DNA of 6,783 nucleotides, taken from NCBI GenBank assembly GCA_964589725.1, contig CAZPUJ010000088.1, positions 1 to 6,783 on the forward strand, written 5' to 3'. Below, piece by piece: positions 1-5,961 of this stretch. The notes beneath the pieces were generated by a model. It was not told the DNA's origin and made no database searches. It was given only the letters and a program-made list of their open reading frames with translations. Source of the DNA: CAYSHJ01 sp964589725 (lineage in GTDB: Bacteria; Planctomycetota; Planctomycetia; Planctomycetales; Planctomycetaceae). The translations under genes were made by a program, and so were the position numbers. The first letter of the stretch is position 1. The number at the start of each line of letters is the position of its first letter.

Positions 1-205
1 TCGTGCGGAGCAACTCGACCATCATCGGCACCATGACCTCCGGCCAGCCTTCGCGGATCAGGCTGAGCGTGCCATCGAAGTCGAGCACCGCATGCAATGG
101 CGGTTCGTTCAACGAAACTTCACGGACGATTTCAATGGCCGTTCCCGGCAGCAATCGCGTGGGGCCGATGTCGGTCACGCGGCGCTGGTAGTCGTGTTCG
201 AGCAT
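1..205 (-). CDS. HAD-family hydrolase, N-terminal part (runs off the left edge)
   Basis: The minus strand is open from an ATG at 205-203 to the window edge, giving 68 N-terminal residues. Residues 39-48 read AVLDFDGTLS, which fits HAD motif I (DxDGT). D42 would be the phosphorylated nucleophile and D44 the general acid/base, as established for the HAD superfamily. The downstream SLIREGW stretch would begin the helix and cap region. About 38 residues precede motif I, more than in many minimal HAD phosphatases. The start is supported by AGGAGGA five bases upstream. The gene lies 87 bases downstream of the PPK2 gene on the same strand, so co-transcription is possible, though a strong palindrome separates them. 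The substrate cannot be told: only motif I is visible and the catalytic core and cap lie outside the window. HAD assignment is fairly sure; phosphatase activity is inferred. Confidence 0.75.
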   Translation of the reverse strand, partial: MLEHDYQRRVTDIGPTRLLPGTAIEIVREVSLNEPPLHAVLDFDGTLSLIREGWPEVMVPMMVELLRT

Positions 206-210
206 TGAAA

Positions 211-217
211 TCCTCCT
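211..217 (-). promoter_or_regulatory. Shine-Dalgarno site of the HAD hydrolase gene
   Basis: The minus strand reads AGGAGGA followed by TTTCA and then ATG, a near-consensus ribosome binding site at ideal spacing that fixes the start at 205. Its upstream edge touches base 218, the first base of the 30-bp inverted repeat. A hairpin formed by the transcript would therefore end exactly where the ribosome binding site begins. Confidence 0.7.
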
Positions 218-319
218 GGCGAGCGGGGGGCGTCAGCCCCCTGATGCGTTGAACGGCAATCGACGTCGGTCTAAATCGGACCCATCAGGGCATCAGGGGG
301 CTGACGCCCCCCGCTCGCC
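218..319. repeat. 30-bp perfect inverted repeat between PPK2 and HAD genes
   Basis: Bases 218-247 are the exact reverse complement of 290-319, with a 42-base loop. Each arm is itself a hairpin: GGGGGC-GTCA-GCCCCC in the left arm and its mirror in the right arm. The DNA or RNA could therefore fold as one long stem or as two small hairpins. The right arm lies inside the PPK2 reading frame and supplies its last eight codons and stop. The left arm abuts the ribosome binding site of the HAD gene. A 13-base core of the arm (GGGCTGACGCCCC) recurs at 6067-6079, so this is a dispersed family. No U-tract follows, so a classical intrinsic terminator is not supported; a role in 3'-end formation or mRNA stability is inference. 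Confidence 0.85.
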
Positions 320-1207
320 TTCCAATTGCTGCCGGCATTCGTCGAGCTTTGACAATTGTTCCGGCGAGACCTTGGGGTACTTCGCGCCGAGACCGTCGAT
401 CGTCGTCACCAGAATGCGCGACACAAGTGCTCGGCAGAGCCACTTCTGGTCGGCGGGGATGACGTACCACGGTGCTTCGGGCGTGCTGGTCTCGGCGAGC
501 ATCGACTCATACGCCTGCATGTACTGGTCCCAGAAGCTGCGTTCTTGCACGTCGCTGGTCGCGAACTTCCAGTGCTTCTTTGGGTCGTTGATGCGTTCGA
601 GGAACCGGCGTTTCTGCTCGTCCTTGGAGGCGTTGAGGAAGAACTTCACGACCCGCGTGCCGTTGCGTTCGAGATGCTCTTCAAACTTGCGGATGTCCTT
701 GTAGCGACCTTTCCAGAATTGCTTCGTGGGATTCGCCTCGGGCAGACGCTGAAAGGTCAGCAACTCCGGATGCACCTTCACCACCAAGACCTCTTCGTAG
801 TACGAGCGATTAAAGATGCCGATGCGGCCCCGCTCCGGCAGAGCTTTCGTGCAGCGCCACAAGAAGTTGTGATCGAGTTCCTCGTCCGACGGTTTCTTGA
901 ACGAGTGGACTTGGCAGCCCTGCGGGTTCACGCCCGACATGACATGCTTGATGGTGCCGTCTTTGCCCGCCGCGTCCAGCGCCTGAAAGATCACCAGCAC
1001 TGACCACGAGTCCGCCGCATAGAGCCGATCCTGCGCTTCGGCCAGCTCGGCGACGCTGTCCCGCAGCACTTGCTCGGCAAGTTGGCGTTCTTCGGCTTCG
1101 GGCAAATCCTGCGACACGTTGCAGTGCGAGGGAAAGTTCTTGAGTTGGACCTTGTGATCGTCGGGCACTCGGCAGCGGTCGCTGAGGTCGTCGAGGAGTT
1201 TGAGCAT
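293..1207 (-). CDS. PPK2-family polyphosphate kinase (polyphosphate:nucleotide phosphotransferase)
   Basis: Predicted to move phosphate between polyphosphate and nucleoside mono- or diphosphates in the cytoplasm. The 304-residue product matches the usual length of single-domain PPK2 proteins. Visible motifs are Walker A DAAGKDGT (about residues 78-85), Walker B-like IFNRSYYEEVL (131-141), the lid region KDEQKRRFLERINDPKKHWKF (195-215) and WYVIPADQKW (247-256). The lid and the last motif resemble class III PPK2 enzymes, which act on both AMP and ADP; the class is a family-based inference. I chose the ATG at 1207. The frame extends to a TTG at 1258, but that codon lies inside a dispersed repeat (1240-1266) and the added residues look repeat-derived. 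No strong Shine-Dalgarno precedes the ATG. The last eight residues (GERGASAP) and the TGA come from the arm of the 218-319 repeat, so the C-terminus has probably been replaced by repeat insertion. Confidence 0.93.
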   Translation of the reverse strand: MLKLLDDLSDRCRVPDDHKVQLKNFPSHCNVSQDLPEAEERQLAEQVLRDSVAELAEAQDRLYAADSWSVLVIFQALDAAGKDGTIKHVMSGVNPQGCQVHSFKKPSDEELDHNFLWRCTKALPERGRIGIFNRSYYEEVLVVKVHPELLTFQRLPEANPTKQFWKGRYKDIRKFEEHLERNGTRVVKFFLNASKDEQKRRFLERINDPKKHWKFATSDVQERSFWDQYMQAYESMLAETSTPEAPWYVIPADQKWLCRALVSRILVTTIDGLGAKYPKVSPEQLSKLDECRQQLEGERGASAP

Positions 1208-1239
1208 GAGACTGTTGAAACCAGCGGCGTGGGATCGGA

Positions 1240-1266
1240 GTAGTGCAGAGGCCCGCAAGCCACCGG
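1240..1266 (+). repeat. Truncated unit of the GTAG-hairpin repeat family
   Basis: Bases 1240-1266 match the right-hand unit of the second full element (4936-4962) at 22 of 27 positions. They begin with the same GTAGTGCA head and run into CCACCG, the first strand of the unit's hairpin. The second hairpin strand is missing: the sequence passes instead into the outer arm of the element at 1272. This is a fifth, broken unit, best read as a remnant left by a nested insertion. The alternative TTG start of the PPK2 frame (1258) falls inside it, which argues against that start. Confidence 0.7.
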
Positions 1267-1271
1267 GAAAA

Positions 1272-1414
1272 GGGGACTGTCGATTTCATCGCCCCTGAGC
1301 TTGCCTCAGGGGTTCAAGCGTTTCTGCACTACTCGAAGTCATCGGGAAAAACGTAGTGCAGAAACGTGTGAACCACCGAGATGAACGCGGTGGCGGATTA
1401 AATCGACAGCCCCC
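1272..1414. repeat. Paired GTAG-hairpin palindromic element, copy 1
   Basis: Two 41-nt units face away from each other: 1332 back to 1292, and 1353 to 1393, separated by a 20-base spacer. Each unit begins GTAGTGCAGAAACG and ends in a hairpin of 8-bp stem and 5-base loop. The left hairpin pairs CCCCTGAG (1292-1299) with CTCAGGGG (1305-1312) around CTTGC. The right pairs CCACCGAG with CGCGGTGG at seven of eight positions around ATGAA. The two heads pair over 1311-1332 and 1353-1374 with 20 of 22 matches. An outer inverted repeat, 1272-1286 against 1400-1414, matches at 14 of 15. It lies between the divergently transcribed PPK2 and DUF6263-like genes, so it could affect either promoter region; no promoter is evident. 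It resembles bacterial REP/BIME elements. Confidence 0.8.
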
Positions 1415-1609
1415 AAACCGGGCGGGGAGCGGTCGCTCAACGGATCGCAGAATAACGACAGGCGACCCAAGATTTCGACCGTGCGAGCGAACGATGGTCG
1501 AGCGTCGCTGGATGGCGAGCGGTCAATAAACTCGATTCAATAGATCTTACTCGCGGTCATCAGGCATCGCCGTTCGTCGCGGTGTGTCTGATTTGGCCGG
1601 TCTCCTAAT
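1415..1609. other. Intergenic region without recognisable content
   Basis: Between the palindromic element and the ribosome binding site of the next gene I see no convincing reading frame, RNA gene, terminator or repeat. The AT-richer stretch around 1524-1550 is the most likely place for a promoter of the downstream plus-strand gene, but no clear -35/-10 pair stands out. The gene-free gap as a whole is 1208-1623, and more than a third of it is repeat. Confidence 0.4.
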
Positions 1610-1616
1610 GAGGAAG
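1610..1616 (+). promoter_or_regulatory. Shine-Dalgarno site that decides the start at 1624
   Basis: GAGGAAG is followed by seven bases and then ATG at 1624. A GTG directly before the ATG (1621-1623) is in frame and would add one residue, but it sits only four bases from the site. The ATG is the better-spaced start. Confidence 0.5.
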
Positions 1617-1623
1617 CTCTGTG

Positions 1624-2568
1624 ATGATAACTAAGAATTGCCAAACGGTTCGATTCGGAAGTGTGCTCACGTTGGCGTTGGTTGCGGCCGGATGGACCGT
1701 GCCGGCGCAGGCCCAAGTGAGGTTGGAACTCAAGCACACGGAGGAAACCAAACAGGTCTTGCACACGAACATGAAGCTCAAGCAAACACTGACTCTGGCA
1801 GGGATGAACATCGACACGGAGTCGGATCGTTTCGTCATCTCTTCGAAGCAGGTCGGCAAGAAAGACGCGGATGGCAAGCTGCGCGTGGAGGTGAAGACCG
1901 ACAAGCTGTCGGTCAGTTTGAAGCTTCCCGGCGGAATCACGATGACGTTTGATTCGGACGACCCCAATCGAAAGGCGGACAACCCGCAACTGGAACCTGT
2001 GTTGGAATTGATGCGGGCGGCGGTGAAGGCTCGCACCACGCTGGTCTTCGACCCGTCCGGCAAGGTGGTCGCGGTGGAAGGACTCGACAAGGCGGCCGAG
2101 GGACTGTCGGAGGAGCTGAAAGGGGAGTTTGACGCCGAGCAGACCAAAAAGACCGCCAACCAACAGGCCGAACGGTTGCCGACCGATGCCGTCAAACCAG
2201 GCGACACGTGGACTCGGAATTCCGACTTGCCGCTCGGCAGCGGTCAAGTCATGAGCTTCACGACCGAATACAAGTATGTCGGCGAGGTGAAGGATGGAAC
2301 CAAGACTCTCGACAAGATCGAAGCCAAAGCCACTAGCGTGTCGTTTTCCATTGCTGAGAACTCGAAGCTGCCGCTGAAAGTCACGAAGAGCGAACTGAAG
2401 CCGACCGAGTCCAACGAAACGCTGCTCTTCGACCGCGCCGCCGGTCAGTGGCATTCGGTCAAAGAGAAGATCCGCATCCAAGGGGATCTCGACTTCACGA
2501 TCAACGGCCAGCCGCTGCCGGGAAAACTGGACCTGACGATCGAGAGCGACACGCTGCGGCAGCCGTGA
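1624..2568 (+). CDS. Secreted protein of unknown function, DUF6263-like
   Basis: The product has 314 residues. The N-terminus is a clear Sec signal peptide: basic residues K4 and R10, a hydrophobic core near residues 13-23 (SVLTLALVAAG), and an AQA cleavage site at 28-30 with the mature protein starting at Q31. The mature chain is rich in alternating charged and hydrophobic segments, such as VRLELKHTEETKQVL, LTLAGMNIDTESD and DLTIESDTL, which suggests a beta-rich extracytoplasmic domain. There are no further membrane segments, no cysteine in the mature part and no catalytic motif I can recognise. The pattern resembles the DUF6263 family of planctomycetes; that assignment is from memory of the family and is moderate. 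Function is unknown. It is transcribed alone and converges on ilvB across the palindrome at 2582-2683. A long minus-strand open frame opposite it is a shadow. Confidence 0.85.
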   Translation: MITKNCQTVRFGSVLTLALVAAGWTVPAQAQVRLELKHTEETKQVLHTNMKLKQTLTLAGMNIDTESDRFVISSKQVGKKDADGKLRVEVKTDKLSVSLKLPGGITMTFDSDDPNRKADNPQLEPVLELMRAAVKARTTLVFDPSGKVVAVEGLDKAAEGLSEELKGEFDAEQTKKTANQQAERLPTDAVKPGDTWTRNSDLPLGSGQVMSFTTEYKYVGEVKDGTKTLDKIEAKATSVSFSIAENSKLPLKVTKSELKPTESNETLLFDRAAGQWHSVKEKIRIQGDLDFTINGQPLPGKLDLTIESDTLRQP

Positions 2569-2581
2569 GGAAGAGTTTGGA

Positions 2582-2683
2582 GCCACGGATGGAACACCGA
2601 TGAAACACGGATCAGGGTGAAACTGCGGAGGCGGGAATCACAATTCACATGCCCCCGTGTTCAATCTGTGTTTCATCCGTGGC
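2582..2683. repeat. Imperfect 30-bp inverted repeat between convergent genes
   Basis: Bases 2582-2611 and the reverse complement of 2654-2683 agree at 25 of 30 positions, with a perfect ten-base outer end (GCCACGGATG) and a 42-base loop. Each arm also has weak internal repetition around GATG(G/A)AACAC. I recognise the CCACGGATGAAACAC theme as one widely scattered in planctomycete and related genomes. It fills most of the 142-base gap between the convergent DUF6263-like and ilvB genes. It is therefore well placed to act as a two-way transcription stop, but there is no U-tract and that role is inference. Confidence 0.7.
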
Positions 2684-2710
2684 AAATGAATTCACGGGTT
2701 GAAAGCGAAG

Positions 2711-4546
2711 CTACTCGACGATGATGTCCCGCACGGTCATGCCGCCGGGGATCATGGGCAGCACGTGCTCTTGATAAGGGCAGACGACGTCGAGCAGGAA
2801 CGGGACGGGGTCGGCGAGCATCTCGGCGATCGCGGTGGGCAAGTGAGCTTTGTCGCGCACTTGCTTGGCTTTCACACCAAAGCCTTCGGCCAGTTTCACG
2901 AAGTTCGGATATGTCTCGCCAATTCTGCCGTCACCTTGGCCGAGCGCTTCCGGGTGGTCGATCGGGCCGAGGTACGTGTGTGCTCGCTTGCCTTGCATGA
3001 AGCGATCTTCCCACTGCACCACCATGCCCAGGTGTTGATTGTTGAGCAACATGACTTTCACCGGCAAGTTTTCGCAATGCAGCGTCGCGAGCTCTTGAAT
3101 GTTCATCAGGAATGAGCCATCGCCGTCGATATCGATGACGAGGCTATCCGGGTGAGCGACTTGCACACCCATCGCGGCGGGCAGGCCGAAGCCCATTGTG
3201 CCCAAGCCCGAACTGCTGAGCCAATGCTTCGGGCGATTGAACTTGTAGTATTGAGCCGCCCACATCTGGTGTTGTCCGACGCCGACAGTGATGTACGTGT
3301 CGCGGCCTTTCGTCTGCCGCCACAATTCTTCGACTGCGTACTGCTGATTGATCAAGTCCGGCGACTGTTCCTTGTAGGTCAGTGGAAACTTCGCCTTCCA
3401 TTCGTTGATCTGATTCCACCACTCGTCGAGTTGCGGCACGTCATCATCGGTCAACGTTGCGTTTAACGTGTGCAGCACGTCGCGGACGTTGGCCACGACC
3501 GGGATGTGAGCTTCTTTGTTCTTGTGGATTTCGGACGGGTCGACGTCCACATGCACGATCTTGCCGTGTTTCGCGAACTCTTCCAGCTTTCCCGTGACGC
3601 GGTCGTCGAACCTCACGCCGAACGCCAACAGCAAGCCGGCGCCGCCGATGGCATAGTTGGCATACACAGTGCCGTGCATGCCAAGCATGTGCAGCGACTG
3701 TGGATCCTCGCCGGGAAACGCGCCCAGGCCCATCACGGTCATCGCCACGGGGATGCCGGTCCGCTTGGCGAACTTAGTCAGCTCGTCGGCTCCATCGGAA
3801 TTGATCACGCCGCCGCCGACGTACAGGATCGGACGCCGCGAATGTTTGATCGCCGCGATGACTTGCCGAATCTGTTCCGGAGCCGCCTTGCAACGCTCCG
3901 GCTGGTAGCCCGGCAGGTTCATCGGCGGATCCCAATCGATCTCCCCTTCGAGCACGGTGGTTTGAATGTTCTTGGGGAAGTCGATCAACACCGGCCCGGG
4001 TCGTCCGGTCTTGGCGATGTAAAACGCCTCTTTGACGATTCGCGGAATGTCACGCAGCGCCTGCTGCAAATCGTCCGGGTCGTTCCAATCGCGAGCAGTG
4101 ATCATGTAGTAGTGCTTGGTGATCGAGCGGCAAATCTCGACGATCGGCGTTTCCTGAAAAGCGTCAGTGCCGATGACCCTCTGCGCCACCTGTCCGGTGA
4201 TGGCGATGAGCGGCACCGAGTCCATCTTGGCGTCGGCGATCGCGGTGACGAGATTCGTCGCGCCGGGACCGCTGGTGGCCATGCACAAGCCGACCTTGTC
4301 GGTGGAGCGCGACATGCCTTGAGCCGCGAATCCGCCACCTTGCTCGTGCCGTGGCAAGACCGTGCGAATGCTGTCGGACCGACGCAGCAACGCTTGATGC
4401 AGCGGCATCGACGCTCCACCGGGGTACGCGAAGATCGTGTCGCTGCCGTTGCGGACAAGAGCTTCGATCAGGATGTCGGCTCCGGTCATCGCCTTCTTTT
4501 CAGTCTTGGGCTTGGCGGCGGAGGCCTTGGTTTCTGCGCGGGCCAC
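2711..4546 (-). CDS. ilvB: Acetolactate synthase, large (catalytic) subunit
   Basis: Catalyses the first shared step of valine, leucine and isoleucine synthesis: condensation of two pyruvates, or of pyruvate with 2-oxobutyrate, using ThDP, Mg2+ and FAD in the cytoplasm. The 611 residues show the usual three domains. The N-terminal ThDP domain has YPGG (41-44) and the catalytic glutamate in RHEQGG (E68). The middle FAD domain has FGVRFDDR (309-316). The C-terminal domain has the metal/ThDP motif GDG (475-477) with NNQ at 502-504 and VVQW (W512, the herbicide-site tryptophan in characterised enzymes). The start is the GTG at 4546, six bases after AGAGGAAA. The frame runs on to a TTG at 4654, but that stretch looks non-coding. 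The first 19 residues are Ala/Lys-rich, so ATG at 4489 is an alternative. No ilvN regulatory-subunit gene is adjacent. Confidence 0.95.
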   Translation of the reverse strand: MARAETKASAAKPKTEKKAMTGADILIEALVRNGSDTIFAYPGGASMPLHQALLRRSDSIRTVLPRHEQGGGFAAQGMSRSTDKVGLCMATSGPGATNLVTAIADAKMDSVPLIAITGQVAQRVIGTDAFQETPIVEICRSITKHYYMITARDWNDPDDLQQALRDIPRIVKEAFYIAKTGRPGPVLIDFPKNIQTTVLEGEIDWDPPMNLPGYQPERCKAAPEQIRQVIAAIKHSRRPILYVGGGVINSDGADELTKFAKRTGIPVAMTVMGLGAFPGEDPQSLHMLGMHGTVYANYAIGGAGLLLAFGVRFDDRVTGKLEEFAKHGKIVHVDVDPSEIHKNKEAHIPVVANVRDVLHTLNATLTDDDVPQLDEWWNQINEWKAKFPLTYKEQSPDLINQQYAVEELWRQTKGRDTYITVGVGQHQMWAAQYYKFNRPKHWLSSSGLGTMGFGLPAAMGVQVAHPDSLVIDIDGDGSFLMNIQELATLHCENLPVKVMLLNNQHLGMVVQWEDRFMQGKRAHTYLGPIDHPEALGQGDGRIGETYPNFVKLAEGFGVKAKQVRDKAHLPTAIAEMLADPVPFLLDVVCPYQEHVLPMIPGGMTVRDIIVE

Positions 4547-4552
4547 GATCGG

Positions 4553-4560
4553 TTTCCTCT
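4553..4560 (-). promoter_or_regulatory. Shine-Dalgarno site that decides the ilvB start
   Basis: The minus strand reads AGAGGAAA, then CCGATC, then GTG at 4546. This is good complementarity at normal spacing. It favours the GTG over the in-frame TTG 108 bases upstream and over the ATG 57 bases downstream. Confidence 0.6.
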
Positions 4561-4608
4561 GGTGATGCGAACAGTTCGGATTCTGACGGTTGAACACACG
4601 GCGAGGCA

Positions 4609-4827
4609 CTACGCCAGCGCCGTGCGAAGCAAAGTCGCGAAAGTGTATCGGCAACTCAAAAAGCTGACGAGAGGCCGTGGCAGTTCGGCGGCATTTTCGG
4701 GCGGTTCGGCTTCAATGGAAACCGCTGGCCTTGCCAGCATCGTGGCAATGCCGACGGAGACGATTGCCAGGACACTTCTCGCTCCGATCGAACGCAGACT
4801 CTTCACGTTTGTTTGAGCCTTGTTCAT
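4609..4827 (-). CDS. Possible small exported protein upstream of ilvB (hypothetical)
   Basis: An ATG at 4827 opens a 72-residue frame on the same strand as ilvB, ending 62 bases before the ilvB GTG. The N-terminus resembles a signal peptide or single membrane anchor: basic residues in KSLRSIGAR (9-17) and a hydrophobic core SVLAIVSVGIATMLA (18-32). It is followed by a Glu/Pro/Ala-rich stretch (EAEPPENAAELPRP). Codon use looks like that of the neighbouring genes. Against it: there is no clear Shine-Dalgarno before the ATG and I recognise no family. The frame also continues upstream to a GTG at 4869 that lies in a dispersed repeat. The region could instead be the ilvB leader. Because 4547-5125 would otherwise be a 579-base gap, a short gene here is plausible but unproven. 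Confidence 0.35.
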   Translation of the reverse strand: MNKAQTNVKSLRSIGARSVLAIVSVGIATMLARPAVSIEAEPPENAAELPRPLVSFLSCRYTFATLLRTALA

Positions 4828-4860
4828 CTGCCATCGGAGAGGATCACGCCCCTGATCAAT

Positions 4861-4981
4861 CGACCCCACTGGGCTTGCCCCAGTGGCTCGCGGGTTTTTG
4901 CACTACGGACCGCGCGATTTGGCGTGATCTGAAAGGTAGTGCAAAAACCCGCGAGCCACCGACGCAAGGTCGGTGGGGTCG
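4861..4981. repeat. Paired GTAG-hairpin palindromic element, copy 2
   Basis: Two 41-nt units in inverted orientation, 4906 back to 4866 and 4936 to 4976, flank a 29-base spacer. Their heads pair perfectly over 24 bp (4883-4906 with 4936-4959). Each head begins GTAGTGCAAAAACCCGCGAG, read away from the spacer. The left hairpin pairs CCACTGGG with CCCAGTGG around CTTGC. The right pairs CCACCGAC with GTCGGTGG around GCAAG, the reverse complement of the left loop. The outermost 9 bp, CGACCCCAC (4861-4869) and GTGGGGTCG (4973-4981), are also inverted. The unit layout is identical, without gaps, to the element at 1272-1414. It sits in the gap between the leftward ilvB region and the rightward alpha/beta hydrolase gene. 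Confidence 0.85.
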
Positions 4982-5092
4982 GCAGTACTTCGCTTGTTTG
5001 GGGTCTAGCTACACTCCGCAGACGCTCGAACTGACGCGGGCGGAAAGTGGTTAATTCTGAACTGCTGATTTCGCGACCGAGTCCGTCGCAGC

Positions 5093-5108
5093 CCCGTTAT
5101 CCCGTTAT
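5093..5108 (+). repeat. Short direct repeat upstream of the alpha/beta hydrolase
   Basis: CCCGTTAT occurs twice head to tail, ending just before the AGGGAG ribosome binding site (5111-5116) of the hydrolase gene. It could be a small duplication or a protein-binding site; nothing here separates the two. The rest of 4982-5092 shows no recognisable feature. Confidence 0.35.
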
Positions 5109-5125
5109 GCAGGGAGTTTCGCACC

Positions 5126-5953
5126 ATGCCGCTAATCGACATTCCCGGAGCACGCCTCAACATCGTCGATGTTGGCCAAGGCCCGCCGATTCTATTCGCG
5201 CACGGTTTCCCGCTGAATCACGCGATGTGGCGGTTCCAAATCGACGAGTTATCGCACAGCGGCTTCCGCTGCATCGCGCCGGATCTACGCGGCTTCGGAG
5301 ATAGCTCGGTCGGCGAGGGGATCGTCACGATGGAGCAATTCGCCGACGATCTGGCCGAGTTGCTGGATGCCATGTGGATCCAAGACCAGGTCGTTTTCTG
5401 CGGTCTATCGATGGGAGGCTGCGTCGCCTGGCAATTCGAGCGACGGCACGCTCAACGGCTGAAGGCGTTGATCTTGTGCGACACCCGCGCCGTTGCGGAC
5501 ACTCCCGAAGCCGCAGCTAATCGGCGGAAACTCGCGGAGGATGTGGTGCAACACGGTCCAGCGATCGTCGCCAACGCGATGCTGCCTCGACTTTTTGCTG
5601 CCAGCACATTCGCCAAAGAACCTGAGATCATCGAGGAAACTCGGCGAGTCATACTGTCGACGAGCCCGCGGGGCATCGCCGCTGGCTCACTGGCCTTGGC
5701 CGGACGTCTGGATGCACGATCGTGGCTGGCCTCGATCACCGTTCCAACGCTGCTCTTGGCCGGCGAGCACGACGTGATCTCCACTCCACTCGAAATGCGA
5801 CAAATCGCCGAGGTGATGCCGAATGCAAGACTTGAAGTCATTCCTGACGCCGGACACATGGCGCCGCTAGAGAATCCGCAGGTCGTCAATCGAGTGATGC
5901 GGAAATTCTTGGAACTGCCATCGGCTGAATATACCTCGCACGGCCAACTCTGA
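5126..5953 (+). CDS. Alpha/beta-fold hydrolase
   Basis: A 275-residue cytoplasmic protein with the full hallmarks of the alpha/beta hydrolase (abhydrolase_1) family. The oxyanion-hole motif HGFPLN is at 26-31. The strand-turn DLRGFGDS (53-60) precedes the cap. The nucleophile elbow GLSMGG places S95 as nucleophile, D216 in EHDVIS fits the acid, and H244 in DAGHMAPLENP fits the base. The triad assignment follows the family pattern. The sequence most resembles the 3-oxoadipate enol-lactonase (PcaD)-like and related esterase/lactonase branch. No aromatic-degradation genes are nearby, so the substrate is unknown. The ATG at 5126 is preceded by AGGGAG at 5111-5116. There is no signal peptide. It is transcribed alone and converges on the PEGA lipoprotein gene across a strong hairpin. 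Confidence 0.93.
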   Translation: MPLIDIPGARLNIVDVGQGPPILFAHGFPLNHAMWRFQIDELSHSGFRCIAPDLRGFGDSSVGEGIVTMEQFADDLAELLDAMWIQDQVVFCGLSMGGCVAWQFERRHAQRLKALILCDTRAVADTPEAAANRRKLAEDVVQHGPAIVANAMLPRLFAASTFAKEPEIIEETRRVILSTSPRGIAAGSLALAGRLDARSWLASITVPTLLLAGEHDVISTPLEMRQIAEVMPNARLEVIPDAGHMAPLENPQVVNRVMRKFLELPSAEYTSHGQL

Positions 5954-5961
5954 CACATTTG

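Noticed and set aside
356..1003. 215-residue plus-strand open frame opposite PPK2
   Set aside because: It is antisense to the PPK2 catalytic motifs and has the low-information composition of a shadow frame.
1208..1258. N-terminal extension of PPK2 to a TTG start at 1258
   Set aside because: The added 17 residues do not resemble PPK2 sequence, and the TTG lies inside the truncated repeat unit at 1240-1266. ATG 1207 gives a normal-length protein.
1537..2586. 349-residue minus-strand open frame opposite the DUF6263-like gene
   Set aside because: The plus-strand frame has a signal peptide, a ribosome binding site and sensible composition. The minus frame is rich in Arg, Leu and His without any motif, so it is a shadow.
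4547..4608. Classical ilv attenuator between the small frame and ilvB
   Set aside because: Only weak short pairing (GTTC with GAAC around 4570-4592) is present, with no stable GC hairpin or U-run.
4547..4654. 36-residue N-terminal extension of IlvB to a TTG at 4654
   Set aside because: It overlaps the possible small gene in another frame, has no similarity to IlvB, and a good ribosome binding site precedes the GTG at 4546.
3470..4816. 448-residue plus-strand open frame opposite ilvB
   Set aside because: It is antisense to a clear acetolactate synthase. Its His/Arg/Asp-rich composition is typical of the complementary frame of a GC-rich gene, and it has no recognisable domain.
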